Below, piece by piece: positions 27,172 through 36,171 of a DNA stretch of 64,000 bases. Each line of letters opens with the position of its first letter. Positions within the stretch are counted from its first letter, which is position 1. The stretch lies in assembly GCA_905234765.1 (NCBI GenBank), contig CAJOIF010000002.1:31009-95008 (forward strand), written 5' to 3'. The stretch is from an uncultured Bacteroidales bacterium (GTDB lineage: Bacteria > Bacteroidota > Bacteroidia > Bacteroidales > F082). Made by a program: the position numbers and the translations under genes. Under the pieces are notes generated by a model that was not told the origin of the DNA, did not search any database, and was given only the letters and a program-made list of their open reading frames with translations.

Positions 27172-27669
27172 TCATTCAAAATGGTTGTTTTCCTCGCAGT
27201 CGCGGATGAGTTCGTAGTGGGTGCGGTTGAACAGTCCCTGCCGACACAAATCCTCGATTTCGGCAATGCTCATCCAACTGATGCTCTCCACCTCCTCAGG
27301 CTGAAGCCTCAATTCCTCCACCCTCACATTGCTCCGCAACAGATAGAGGAAAGTGAACTTATACTCGTACCTTCTGATTTTCACCAATTTAAGTTCCTGC
27401 CTGTTCACCCTGAGTCCTATCTCCTCCTCCATCTCTCGCATCATGGCGAGGGTGAAATCGGTCTCGCCGCTCTGCACATGGCCTGCCGTGGAAGCATAGT
27501 AGTTGCCCTTCGACGGGGCCACCTTCTGGATGAGATACTGCCCGCGGTCGTTGTACACCAGAACCGCCACGATGGGGATGAGGTAGCCGAACGGGACATG
27601 CTGTCCGCGCTCGATGGTCTTCCCCGTGCGTTTCAAGTTCATATCGTACAAGTCGAGCAGTTCCATCAT
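27172..27669 (-). CDS. NUDIX hydrolase
   Basis: 165 residues. The Nudix box is GHVQSGE ... REMEEEIGL at about residues 63-86. The spacing between its first Glu and the Arg-Glu pair is 8 residues rather than the usual 7. The flanks (AVLVYNDRGQYLIQKVAPSKG, VESISWMSIAEIEDLC) resemble the IPP-isomerase/ADP-ribose-type subgroup. It hydrolyses an unknown nucleoside-diphosphate-linked compound. Its start is 9 bases after the stop of the dCMP deaminase fusion, so the two are one operon, consistent with nucleotide clean-up. Confidence 0.88.
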   Translation of the reverse strand: MMELLDLYDMNLKRTGKTIERGQHVPFGYLIPIVAVLVYNDRGQYLIQKVAPSKGNYYASTAGHVQSGETDFTLAMMREMEEEIGLRVNRQELKLVKIRRYEYKFTFLYLLRSNVRVEELRLQPEEVESISWMSIAEIEDLCRQGLFNRTHYELIRDCEENNHFE

Positions 27670-27678
27670 TGCATCACT

Positions 27679-28710
27679 TTAGCACTTTTGGCCTTCGTAT
27701 TGCTGCACTTCGTCGTATTTATACTCCAACTGGATGCCCACCTGCTTGAACATCTCCTCGGTCTCGGCACCGTCGTGATAGCGGCGTTCGCACACCACGC
27801 GCACGATGCCGCAGTTGATGATGAGCATGGCACAGGTGCGGCAAGGGGTCATACGGCAGTATAAGGTGCTGCCGTCCAGCGCGATACCTCTTCTGGCTGC
27901 TTGGCAGATGGCGTTCTGCTCGGCATGGACGGTGCGCACGCAATGTTGGGTGACAGAACCGTCCTCGTGGATGGTTTTGCGGAACAGGTGTCCCACGTCG
28001 TCGCAGTGCGGCAGGCCTTTCGGCGAGCCGACATAGCCCGTCACCAGGATTTGCTTGTCCTTCACGATGACGCAGCCACTGCGACCGCGGTTGCAGGTGG
28101 CGCGCTCGCTGACGGTGTCGGCGAGGTTGAGGAAGTAGTCATCCCAAGAAGGGCGCACGTGGAGTTGGCGCAAGGCCTTCTCGACCTGTTCGTGCAGTTC
28201 GGGGATGCTGCCGTCGTTGGTCAGCACGAAGTCGGCCTCCTTGATGCAGGCGCCGAGGTTCTGCTTGTTGGGGTCGGTGGCGGTCATCTCGCGTTCCTCG
28301 TTGGCCACGAAGGTCTCGAAGCTGACGTGGTCGGTCTCGGAGCCGCGCTGGTAGATGCGGTCGTAGCGGATGCGACGGTCGGCGTCGACGGCGAAGAGGT
28401 AGAACTCGCCCTTCTCGCGCAACGAGTGAATCTCGCCCGGAGTGCGCACGCTCTCGATGACGGCGTTCTTGCCTTCGGCCTTGGCGCGCTCGAAGAGCTG
28501 GTCGGTGATGTAGCTCGGGCAATGTGCGGCGCGCAGATCGTTGCCCACCTGGGTCAGCGTGTCACGGTTCACTTCGAGGCCACGACGTTGGCATTCTTCG
28601 GTGATGTAGGCCCGTACGGAGTAGTGCACGAAGCCCTTTTCCTTGACGAGGTAGTCGACGATGGTGCCTTTGCCGGCGCCGAGTGTTCCTGTGATTCCTA
28701 TGATGATCAT
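27679..28710 (-). CDS. Fusion of P-loop nucleotide kinase-like domain and dCMP deaminase
   Basis: 343 residues in two parts. Residues 1-185 form a dephospho-CoA/adenylate-kinase-like P-loop domain: GTLGAGKGT at 8-16, VIESVRTPGEI as a lid/Walker B area, VDADRRIRYDRI. Residues 190-343 form a zinc-dependent deoxycytidylate deaminase: His262-Ala-Glu264 and PCRTC with Cys290 and Cys293 as zinc ligands, plus GYVGSPKGLPHC. dCMP deaminase makes dUMP for thymidylate synthesis. The fused layout recalls the anti-phage deaminase AvcD, but this protein is shorter and its neighbours (NUDIX, LOG) look like housekeeping nucleotide metabolism. Confidence 0.85.
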   Translation of the reverse strand: MIIIGITGTLGAGKGTIVDYLVKEKGFVHYSVRAYITEECQRRGLEVNRDTLTQVGNDLRAAHCPSYITDQLFERAKAEGKNAVIESVRTPGEIHSLREKGEFYLFAVDADRRIRYDRIYQRGSETDHVSFETFVANEEREMTATDPNKQNLGACIKEADFVLTNDGSIPELHEQVEKALRQLHVRPSWDDYFLNLADTVSERATCNRGRSGCVIVKDKQILVTGYVGSPKGLPHCDDVGHLFRKTIHEDGSVTQHCVRTVHAEQNAICQAARRGIALDGSTLYCRMTPCRTCAMLIINCGIVRVVCERRYHDGAETEEMFKQVGIQLEYKYDEVQQYEGQKC

Positions 28711-28740
28711 GTTGTTCTGTGTTTGTTCTCTCTTGTAAAA

Positions 28741-28843
28741 ACAGGGGTTTCGCTGCGCTACACCGCCTGCTTAATGTCCTGTCGTCCCTACGGGACTTTG
28801 TCTCTACACACGGTAGGCGTCCCGGTGCCCGAAGGGCGGGGGA
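28741..28843. repeat. Intergenic hairpin-rich segment
   Basis: Contains GTCCC-TAC-GGGAC (28784-28796) and G/C-rich stretches (TTTCGCTGCGCTACACCGCC) of the kind found in dispersed Bacteroidota intergenic repeats. No reading frame of interest; separates the deaminase and LOG genes. Confidence 0.35.
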
Positions 28844-29437
28844 TTAGCTTTTTACTTGTTCCTTAATCTCTACTACCCATTTCTTCACGTCTGCGGGTTG
28901 GAATTGTTCCATCTTTTCCAGAAGGTCTTTGGGGTCATTGCTGACGATGAGGTTTTCGGCGTGTTCCTTACGCACGAAGCCTTCCTTTGCTGCCTTGTCG
29001 ATGAAACGGAGGATGTCGTCGTAGTAGCCGTTCACGTTGAAGAGCGCGACGGGCTTGTCGAAAACGCGCAACTGGCTGAGCACATAGCTCTCGAAGAACT
29101 CGTCCATCGTGCCGATGCCGCCTGGCAAGGCGATAAAGCCATCGGCCATGTCCTCAAGGATTTTCTTACGCTCCGCCATCGACTCCACCACGATGAGCTC
29201 ATCGATGTCGTCATAACCCACCTCCATATCCATCAGGTGCTGGGTGATGGTGCCTGTGACCTTGCAATGGTTCTCCAGCATCACGTCGGCGATGACTTTC
29301 ATCAGGCCCACGCTACCACCACCGTAAAGCAGCTCGCAACCACGTTCCGCCATGACCTGTGCGAGTTCAGCCGCTTTCTGATGGTAGATCGGGTCGAAGC
29401 CCATGCTGCTACCACAAAAAATGCAGATTTTCTTCAT
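28844..29437 (-). CDS. LOG-family nucleotide 5'-monophosphate phosphoribohydrolase
   Basis: 197 residues. Family motifs: ICIFCGSSMGFDP at the N-terminus, LLYGGGSVGLM, and the catalytic PGGIGTMDEFFE. Proteins of this family (often misnamed lysine decarboxylases) cleave AMP-type nucleotides or cytokinin nucleotides into base and ribose 5-phosphate. The gene starts 62 bases from mtnN in the opposite direction, with interlocked promoters. Confidence 0.93.
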   Translation of the reverse strand: MKKICIFCGSSMGFDPIYHQKAAELAQVMAERGCELLYGGGSVGLMKVIADVMLENHCKVTGTITQHLMDMEVGYDDIDELIVVESMAERKKILEDMADGFIALPGGIGTMDEFFESYVLSQLRVFDKPVALFNVNGYYDDILRFIDKAAKEGFVRKEHAENLIVSNDPKDLLEKMEQFQPADVKKWVVEIKEQVKS

Positions 29438-29448
29438 TCGGTAAATTT

Positions 29449-29477
29449 TTGCAAAGGTAGGAAATTTTTATTTTTGC
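29449..29477. promoter_or_regulatory. Interlocked divergent promoters of LOG and mtnN
   Basis: Minus -7 box TACCTTTGC is at 29459-29451; plus -7 box TATTTTTGC is at 29469-29477 with TTG at 29449-29451. The plus -33 overlaps the minus -7, so RNA polymerase can occupy only one at a time. Confidence 0.6.
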
Positions 29478-29498
29478 AGCGTAAAACTTATACACAAA

Positions 29499-30254
29499 AT
29501 GAACAGAAACATTGGCATATTAGGCGCCATGGCGCAAGAGATCGACGAGGTGAAGGCCCTGTTGACCGACAAGACCATCGTGAAAATCGCGAACCGCGAG
29601 TTCGTAGTAGGCAAAATCAACGGCATCGGCTGCGTGGTGGCCTTCTCCAAATGGGGCAAGGTGGCTGCCACCATCACTGCCACCTTATTAATACAGGAGT
29701 TCGGTGTCACTGACTTGTTCTTCATCGGCACGGCAGGTGCTCTGGCAGATGGACTGAAGGTGGGCGACATCGTCGTCTCCAAGCGTCTTGTGCAGCATGA
29801 CTTGGATGCCCGTCCCATCATCTCGCGCTTCGAGCTGCCCCTGCTCAACCGCATCTACATCAACAGCGACCCCGAACTGAGCGCGTTGGCAGGCCGTGCC
29901 GTCAGCAGCCTTATTAATAAAGGTGTGGAAAAGATGGTCAGCGAGGAGGCTGTCAAAGAATTCGGCCTCGCCCCCACCCTGCATTTCGGCGACATCGCCA
30001 GCGGCGACCAGTTCATCAACAGCGATGCAAAACGCAACGAAATACTTTCCTTATTACCTGACGTTCAATGCGTTGAGATGGAAGGTGCAGCCGTGGCGCA
30101 GGTCTGTCTGGAATTCGGTGTGCCCTTCACCGTCATCCGCACCATCAGCGACACCGCCGACCACAACGCCCGCGTCGACTTCGGTAAGTTCATCGTCGAA
30201 GTGGCCAATGCCTATTCACGGGCCATTGTCGCCGAAATCATGCGCGAAATTTGA
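29499..30254 (+). CDS. mtnN: 5'-methylthioadenosine/S-adenosylhomocysteine nucleosidase
   Basis: 251 residues. It begins NIGILGAMAQEIDEVKALL and contains FIGTAGALADGLKVGDIVV, the substrate-binding VEMEGAAVAQVC (catalytic Glu region) and TISDTADHNARVDF with the catalytic Asp. It recycles methylthioadenosine and S-adenosylhomocysteine to adenine, supporting methylation and quorum-signal chemistry. It is slightly longer than the enterobacterial enzyme (about 232 residues). Confidence 0.95.
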   Translation: MNRNIGILGAMAQEIDEVKALLTDKTIVKIANREFVVGKINGIGCVVAFSKWGKVAATITATLLIQEFGVTDLFFIGTAGALADGLKVGDIVVSKRLVQHDLDARPIISRFELPLLNRIYINSDPELSALAGRAVSSLINKGVEKMVSEEAVKEFGLAPTLHFGDIASGDQFINSDAKRNEILSLLPDVQCVEMEGAAVAQVCLEFGVPFTVIRTISDTADHNARVDFGKFIVEVANAYSRAIVAEIMREI

Positions 30255-30337
30255 CGACTTTCATCATGGTATGGAAAAAAGCACTATATTTGCGCCCAAA
30301 TAGCCAACTCCCAACGGAGTTAAATACCATTTGAAGA

Positions 30338-31546
30338 ATGTCAGAAAACAACGTTTCCAATATCCATTCGGCAGACTATACCGACTTCAAGCCGCTCTAT
30401 GAGTCGCGCTTAGGCAACAGTCGTGTCTTCACTGCCCAATACAACGGCAGGAAGGTGATCGTCAAGGCCTTGAAAGAGCAATTTGCCGACGACCCGAAAA
30501 GTCGCGCCAAGCTCCACGAGGAATACGACATCACCAGTCTGCTCGACCACCGCTTCATCCGCAAGGCCATCGACTTCGTCAACATCGAAGGCTTGGGTGA
30601 CTGCATCATATTCGAATACATCGAAGGCAAGTCGCTGGCCGAACATGTGCGCATCGGCACCCTCTCGGAGAAACAGGTCAAGAATGTGCTCGTCGACGTG
30701 TGCGACGCCCTGTCGTATATGCACCGCAACCAAGTGGTGCACTGCAACCTGAAGCCGGAAAACATCATCGTCACCGCCAACGACTGCCGCGCCAAGCTCA
30801 TCGACCTCGGTGCGCCCAAGACGGAACAGGACGCCGACCGCGAACTGCTCATCAAGGAGATGGCTTTCGTGGCTCCCGAAATCATCAAGGGCGAGGACTA
30901 CGACTCACGCGCCGACATCTTCTCGATAGGAAAGATCATCGAATTCTTCAACGAGCGCAACATCACAAAACAGTTCAACGCCGTGGCCACCCACTGCACC
31001 CAGTTCTCGAAAGAGCAACGCTACGACAGTATCTCCGAGGTGCGCTCCGGCATCACCAAAGGCCATCCCGTGGTAAAGATCATCATCGCCGCCGTGGCAG
31101 TGGCCCTGCTCATCATGCTGGCAGCCATCTACATCCCGAGAATCAAGGCCAACGTGGAGAAAGAACGTGCCGAAAGGATGGAAAAGGACTTCGCCCGCGA
31201 ACTCACCAACATCAAGAACGAGCTACCCACCCTCTGCGAAAAATACAAACTGAACTCCCTTGACGAGCCCATCGCATTCAGCTGGGCCGAAGACAGCCTG
31301 CGCTACACCCAAAGCCTCATGCCTTTCCTCAACTCGGACAGCTATAAGGCCCAAGCCATGAAAGCCTTGAGCGAACAGAGAAATGGGATAGAGAAAAGCC
31401 GCCGCGCCGACTTCGACCAACTGCTCATCGACGAATTCAAGCAAGCCACCGACAGCGTAGCCATGCAACTCAAATCGGCCCTATCCGACCCCACTCAAGA
31501 CCAACTCCTGATCGTTGCCGACAAATGGTACAACCAAATGAAATAA
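30338..31546 (+). CDS. Membrane-anchored Ser/Thr pseudokinase
   Basis: 402 residues. The N-terminal half is an Hanks-type kinase fold: Lys43 in VIVKAL, FEYIEGKSLAEHV, DLG at 156-158, and FVAPEI with RADIFSIGKII. The catalytic loop reads His135-Cys136-Asn137-LKPEN, so the essential Asp is Asn and the Arg is Cys; the glycine-rich loop is also degenerate (ESRLGNSRVF). Phosphotransfer is therefore unlikely. One membrane helix at about 245-267 (IIIAAVAVALLIMLAAIYI) is followed by a helical extracytoplasmic domain of about 135 residues. It lies 41 bases upstream of porW, so a scaffolding or sensing role in T9SS is plausible but unproven. Confidence 0.85.
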   Translation: MSENNVSNIHSADYTDFKPLYESRLGNSRVFTAQYNGRKVIVKALKEQFADDPKSRAKLHEEYDITSLLDHRFIRKAIDFVNIEGLGDCIIFEYIEGKSLAEHVRIGTLSEKQVKNVLVDVCDALSYMHRNQVVHCNLKPENIIVTANDCRAKLIDLGAPKTEQDADRELLIKEMAFVAPEIIKGEDYDSRADIFSIGKIIEFFNERNITKQFNAVATHCTQFSKEQRYDSISEVRSGITKGHPVVKIIIAAVAVALLIMLAAIYIPRIKANVEKERAERMEKDFARELTNIKNELPTLCEKYKLNSLDEPIAFSWAEDSLRYTQSLMPFLNSDSYKAQAMKALSEQRNGIEKSRRADFDQLLIDEFKQATDSVAMQLKSALSDPTQDQLLIVADKWYNQMK

Positions 31547-31587
31547 TAGCAGCAAAACGGAGTTATTGAAACAAAACGACAACGAAA

Positions 31588-34248
31588 GTGCTGAAGAAAA
31601 CCAACTTCATATTATTTTGCGCGACGGTGCTACTGCTCTTCAGCGGTTGTTCCACAAAGAAGAACACGCTGCCCCGCCGAATGTACCATAATCTGACCAG
31701 CCACTACAACGTGTATTGGAACGGTGAGGAGAGCCTCAAGAACGGTGAGCAGCAGCTGAAGACCACTGCCAAAGACGACTTCTCGCAAGTGCTTAGGGTA
31801 TACAACTACGGCACCAAGGAAAACGGCATGAGTCTCAACCAACCCATGAACCGAGCCATCGAGAAGTCGGCCATCTGTATACAGCGACACGCCATGAAAT
31901 TCGGTGGTCGCGAGCGCATCAAATGGATTGACGACGCTTATTTCCTCATGGGAAAAGCCCATTTCTACAAACACGACTACATCCCCGCCCGCCGCACCTT
32001 CGACTATGTGGCCTCCGAGTTCTACTACAACGACATCACGTACGTCGCCAGCCTCTGGCTCATTAAGACTTTCATCCAAACCGAGCAGTATCCCCGCGCC
32101 ATCGCCGCCATCGAGCAACTGCAGGCCAAGACCGCTGGCATCGACAAACTGCCAAAGGAATTGATGCGCAACATGGACTTCACCCTCGCCGACTATTACA
32201 TCGCCACCAAGGACTACAACAACGCGATGAAATACCTGCAAAACGGCCTGCTGCTCAACAAAGACCGCGACACACGCACCCGAGCCATGTTCATCATCGG
32301 TCAGATCTACATGTTCCAGGACGACTCGGAACGCGCCATCGCCCAATTCAAGAAAGTGGTCAAACGGCACCCAGAGTACGAGATGGCCTTTGAAGCGCGC
32401 ATGAACATGGCCAAGATGGGTTCGTCCGACAATGCCGAAGAGCTCTATAAGATGCTGAACAAGATGCTGCGCGACCCCAACAACGAGGAATACCGCGACC
32501 GCATCTACTACGCCATGGCTGAACTGGCCTTGCGCGAAGGTGATGAAAACAAAGCCCTGAACTACCTCCGCAAGTCGGTGGCTGCCTTTAGAGACAACCG
32601 CATCCAAAGGACACAATCGTCGCTCAAGGCTGCAACGATGTACTTCGACCGCAACAACTACGAACTGGCGCAGGCCTACTACGACACCGCCGTCAGCAGC
32701 ATGACGCGCGAGACGAAAGGCTACGACAGCATCCTCAACATCTCACAGACCCTCAACGAACTGGTCAGATACCTCATCGTCGTCCACGACCAAGACAGCC
32801 TGCTGCGTGTGGCCGCCATGGATTCCATTGAACGCAACAAACTCATTGACAGAATAATAGCAAAAGTCATTGAGCAAGAAGAAATACAAAAAGCCCAGCA
32901 AGAATACGAAGAACAGCTGGCTTTGATGGGTGCCGCCACTGGCGATGCCCCCAAGATATCCGAACCCACGCAAGGCGGAGGCTCATCGTGGTATTTCCAC
33001 AACTCGACCACTGTCTCCAAAGGCTTCACCGAGTTCACCCGCAAATGGGGCATGCGTAAAAACGAAGACAACTGGCGCATCAGCGACAAGCAGAGCATGA
33101 ACGCCTTCTTCAACGGTGGCATCGACGACGATGAACTCACCGAGGCCAAAAACGCCAAGGCCAAACAAGACTCGCTCAACGAGTCCTACACCAACCACGA
33201 CCGAGGCTACTATTTGCAAGACCTGCCCTTCAGCCCGGAACAAAAAGCCGTGGCCGACTCACTCATCGCCGACGGCCTCTACAACCTTGGCTTCCTCTAC
33301 ATGGACCGTCTCGAAGACCTGCCTCGCTCCATTGACGCCTACACCCAATTGGATACCCGATACCCCAATAACGAGAAAGAGTTGCCCTGCTGGTATGCCC
33401 TTTACAAGATGTACAAGGACCTTGGAGACGAAAGCAACTCCCTGATCTACAAACAGAAGATATTCGACAAATACCCCGATTCGAGTTACGCCAAATTCAT
33501 CAACGACCCAGATTACTTCAAAAAACTGCAAGAGCAGGAGAAAGAATCGTCAGACTTCTACTCCAAGACCTACGAGGCCTTCGAGCAAGGGCAATACCAC
33601 CGTGTCAAGATCAACACCGAACGGGCGGCTGAACTCTACTCTGCCGACACCGCTCTGATGCCTCGTTTTGCCTTCCTCCATGCCGTGGCCAGCGGAAAAC
33701 TCGTCTCCATTGACACCATGGCCTTCGAGTTGTACAGACTGATACAAGACTATCCTCGCAGCAGCATCACACCCTATGCCCGACGTGTCCTTGAAAACAC
33801 CAACCAAGAATACCAACTCGGCATTGTGTTGGACAAGATCGACGAAGGCGACAAAGGCGATCCCGAGGTCAAGAAAGCCTCGCCTTACACCTACACGCCC
33901 AATTCAGAACATTTCGTGATGGTCGTGTGCAACTCGAAACTGGTCCGCATCGATCCTTTGAAGATCCGCATCGGCGACTTCAACAAACGCGAACACGGCA
34001 ACCGCAGTTTCAACATCCGTGATGTCATTCTCGACGACGAACGGACACTCATCACCATCGGCAACTTCGAATCGCAGCAGGTTGCCGACGACTACATCAT
34101 CTCACTCTTCCTCACCGATTACGTCTTTGGCGGCATCGACAAGAGCAACTACACCGTCAAGTCCATTTCGGGCAGCAACTATCCCATCTTCTACCAGTCG
34201 AAAGACCTTGAAGAATACCAGCAATTCATCGAATCCAATAATAAGTAA
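31588..34248 (+). CDS. porW: PorW/SprE-like T9SS-associated TPR lipoprotein
   Basis: 886 residues, GTG start, lipobox LLFSGC (Cys at about residue 21). The mature N-terminus has the hallmark of this family, RRMYHNLTSHYNVYWNGEESL, then many TPR repeats (MGKAHFYKHDYIPARRTF, ALYKMYKDLGDESNSLIYK). The C-terminal ~120 residues (HFVMVVCNSKLVRIDPLKIRI) form a separate conserved domain. PorW/SprE is needed for type IX secretion and gliding in Porphyromonas and Flavobacterium. It fits with the T9SS cargo genes in this window. Likely operon with the pseudokinase upstream and bactofilin 6 bases downstream. Confidence 0.87.
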   Translation: MLKKTNFILFCATVLLLFSGCSTKKNTLPRRMYHNLTSHYNVYWNGEESLKNGEQQLKTTAKDDFSQVLRVYNYGTKENGMSLNQPMNRAIEKSAICIQRHAMKFGGRERIKWIDDAYFLMGKAHFYKHDYIPARRTFDYVASEFYYNDITYVASLWLIKTFIQTEQYPRAIAAIEQLQAKTAGIDKLPKELMRNMDFTLADYYIATKDYNNAMKYLQNGLLLNKDRDTRTRAMFIIGQIYMFQDDSERAIAQFKKVVKRHPEYEMAFEARMNMAKMGSSDNAEELYKMLNKMLRDPNNEEYRDRIYYAMAELALREGDENKALNYLRKSVAAFRDNRIQRTQSSLKAATMYFDRNNYELAQAYYDTAVSSMTRETKGYDSILNISQTLNELVRYLIVVHDQDSLLRVAAMDSIERNKLIDRIIAKVIEQEEIQKAQQEYEEQLALMGAATGDAPKISEPTQGGGSSWYFHNSTTVSKGFTEFTRKWGMRKNEDNWRISDKQSMNAFFNGGIDDDELTEAKNAKAKQDSLNESYTNHDRGYYLQDLPFSPEQKAVADSLIADGLYNLGFLYMDRLEDLPRSIDAYTQLDTRYPNNEKELPCWYALYKMYKDLGDESNSLIYKQKIFDKYPDSSYAKFINDPDYFKKLQEQEKESSDFYSKTYEAFEQGQYHRVKINTERAAELYSADTALMPRFAFLHAVASGKLVSIDTMAFELYRLIQDYPRSSITPYARRVLENTNQEYQLGIVLDKIDEGDKGDPEVKKASPYTYTPNSEHFVMVVCNSKLVRIDPLKIRIGDFNKREHGNRSFNIRDVILDDERTLITIGNFESQQVADDYIISLFLTDYVFGGIDKSNYTVKSISGSNYPIFYQSKDLEEYQQFIESNNK

Positions 34249-34254
34249 ACTAAT

Positions 34255-34623
34255 ATGAAAGTCATGGAATCACCAGTACGCAATCTCATAGGCGCGGGAA
34301 CCGTGTTCAAAGGCGATATCGAATCGAACGGCGACATCCGCGTTGACGGGCAACTTATCGGTTCCCTCAAGTCGAACGGCAAAGTCGTGGTCGGTCAAAC
34401 CGGCTCCATTGAAGGCGATCTTTCCTGCAAGCAGGCAGAAATATCCGGCACAGTCAAAGGCATCATCAACACCGAAGAGCTGACAGCCTTGAAAGCCACC
34501 TCGAAAGTCGAAGTCGACCTCACCACCAAGCAACTCCTCATCGAAGTCGGTGCCCAATTCACCGGCAAATGTGTCATGGGTCAACAATCCACCGTTGCCA
34601 TGCCCAAGCAAAAAATCGGCTGA
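34255..34623 (+). CDS. Bactofilin (polymer-forming cytoskeletal protein)
   Basis: 122 residues. The central right-handed beta-helix is visible as repeats of [33 protein letters not shown] and [19 protein letters not shown], with short polar tails. Bactofilins assemble without nucleotides into filaments that position envelope enzymes. The stop TGA overlaps the folE start by one base (TGATG). Confidence 0.95.
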   Translation: MKVMESPVRNLIGAGTVFKGDIESNGDIRVDGQLIGSLKSNGKVVVGQTGSIEGDLSCKQAEISGTVKGIINTEELTALKATSKVEVDLTTKQLLIEVGAQFTGKCVMGQQSTVAMPKQKIG

Positions 34624-35246
34624 TGATGACAGAAGAGAGGCTGAAACATTTCGGCTACAAACTCACCGAAGAATACAACCCCGAGACGCTGGCCAAGCTT
34701 CAGGAGCATTACACGGCCATTTTGGAGCTTTTGGGCGAAGATCCGCAACGCGAAGGTCTGCTGAAGACCCCTTACCGCATGGCACGGTCGATGCAGTTTC
34801 TCACCCAAGGCTACCAACAGGACCCGATGGAGATTCTACTCTCGGCCAAGTTCAAGGAAGACTACCGACAGATGGTCATCGTCAAGGACATAGAGGTGTA
34901 TTCGCTATGCGAACATCATCTCATCCCCTTCATCGGCAAGGCACACGTGGGCTACATCCCCAATGGTTACATCACAGGGCTGAGCAAGATAGCCCGCGTG
35001 GTGGAAGCCTATTCGCGCCGCCTTCAAGTGCAGGAACGCCTGACCACGCAAATCAAGAACGCCATCAACGAAGCATTGCATCCCTTGGGCGTGGCTGTCG
35101 TCATCGAGGCCAAACACCTCTGCATGTCGATGCGTGGCGTGCAGAAACAAAGTGCCGTGACCACCACCAGCGACTTCATCGGTGCTTTTGAGCGCGAATC
35201 GACCCGAGAAGAGTTTTTCCAACTGATAGGTTCTAATCTACACTAA
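34623..35246 (+). CDS. folE: GTP cyclohydrolase I
   Basis: 207 residues from the ATG at 34623 (an adjacent ATG at 34626 is equally possible). Zinc and active-site residues are present: [38 protein letters not shown] and CMSMRGVQ. It converts GTP to 7,8-dihydroneopterin triphosphate, first step of folate/pterin synthesis. The start overlaps the bactofilin stop, so translation is coupled. Confidence 0.96.
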   Translation: MMTEERLKHFGYKLTEEYNPETLAKLQEHYTAILELLGEDPQREGLLKTPYRMARSMQFLTQGYQQDPMEILLSAKFKEDYRQMVIVKDIEVYSLCEHHLIPFIGKAHVGYIPNGYITGLSKIARVVEAYSRRLQVQERLTTQIKNAINEALHPLGVAVVIEAKHLCMSMRGVQKQSAVTTTSDFIGAFERESTREEFFQLIGSNLH

Positions 35247-35270
35247 ACCAAAATTTTAAGTTTTGAAACT

Positions 35271-36155
35271 ATGATAAAAGCATACGTTTTCCCCGGACAA
35301 GGGGCTCAATTTGTGGGAATGGGCAAGGACTTGTATGACAAGTCGTCGAAAGCCAAGGACATGTTCAAGAAAGCCAACAACATCCTGAAGTTCAAGATTA
35401 CCGATGTGATGTTTGAGGGCACTGACGAGGACTTGAGGCAGACCAAGGTGACGCAACCCGCCATCTTTTTGCACTCGGTCATCCTTGCCACGCTGCTTGA
35501 GGACTTCGACCCCACCATGGTGGCCGGCCATTCTCTGGGTGAATTCTCAGCTCTGGTCGCCAACAAGGTATTGAGCTTTGAGGACGGCCTGCGTTTGGTG
35601 AGCAAACGTGCCATGGCCATGCAAAAGGCTTGCGAGGCACAGCCTGGCACGATGGCCGCCGTCATCGGAGCCGAAGATGCACTGATTGAGAGCGTCTGCG
35701 CCTCCATCAAGGACATGGTCGTGGTGCCCGCCAACTACAACTGCCCTGGACAATTGGTCATCTCTGGCTCCATCGAAGGCGTGGCCGCCGCTTCTGAGAA
35801 ACTGAAAGAAGCTGGTGTCAAACGCGTGGTGCCACTCAGCGTGGGTGGCGCGTTCCATAGCCCGCTGATGGAACCTGCCCGTGTGGAACTGGCCGAAGCC
35901 ATCAAGGAGACCAGTTTTAGCCAAGGCATCTGCCCCATCTACCAAAACGTCACTGGACAGTCGGTCAATGACCCGGAGATCATCAAGAAAAACCTTATCG
36001 CCCAGCTGACCTCGCCCGTGCTTTGGACGCAAACCATGAGCAACATCTTGGCCAACGGTGTGCGTTCCGTCGTCGAAGTAGGCCCTGGCACTGTACTGCA
36101 AGGATTGTTCCGCAAGATGGACAGAAACTTGGAACTTTCAAGCGCAACCGTCTGA
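35271..36155 (+). CDS. fabD: Malonyl-CoA:ACP transacylase
   Basis: 294 residues. It begins KAYVFPGQGAQFVGMGKDLY; the active-site Ser is in AGHSLGEFSAL and the catalytic His in GGAFHSPLM. It loads malonyl groups on acyl carrier protein for fatty-acid synthesis. It follows folE by 24 bases. The family is the normal length, with no fused domain. Confidence 0.96.
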   Translation: MIKAYVFPGQGAQFVGMGKDLYDKSSKAKDMFKKANNILKFKITDVMFEGTDEDLRQTKVTQPAIFLHSVILATLLEDFDPTMVAGHSLGEFSALVANKVLSFEDGLRLVSKRAMAMQKACEAQPGTMAAVIGAEDALIESVCASIKDMVVVPANYNCPGQLVISGSIEGVAAASEKLKEAGVKRVVPLSVGGAFHSPLMEPARVELAEAIKETSFSQGICPIYQNVTGQSVNDPEIIKKNLIAQLTSPVLWTQTMSNILANGVRSVVEVGPGTVLQGLFRKMDRNLELSSATV

Positions 36156-36171
36156 TAGACAACATAAAAAA

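Noticed and set aside
31790..31803. CTTAGGGTATAC as a third ECF-element copy
   Set aside because: It matches only part of one block, lacks the second block at the right distance, and lies inside porW.
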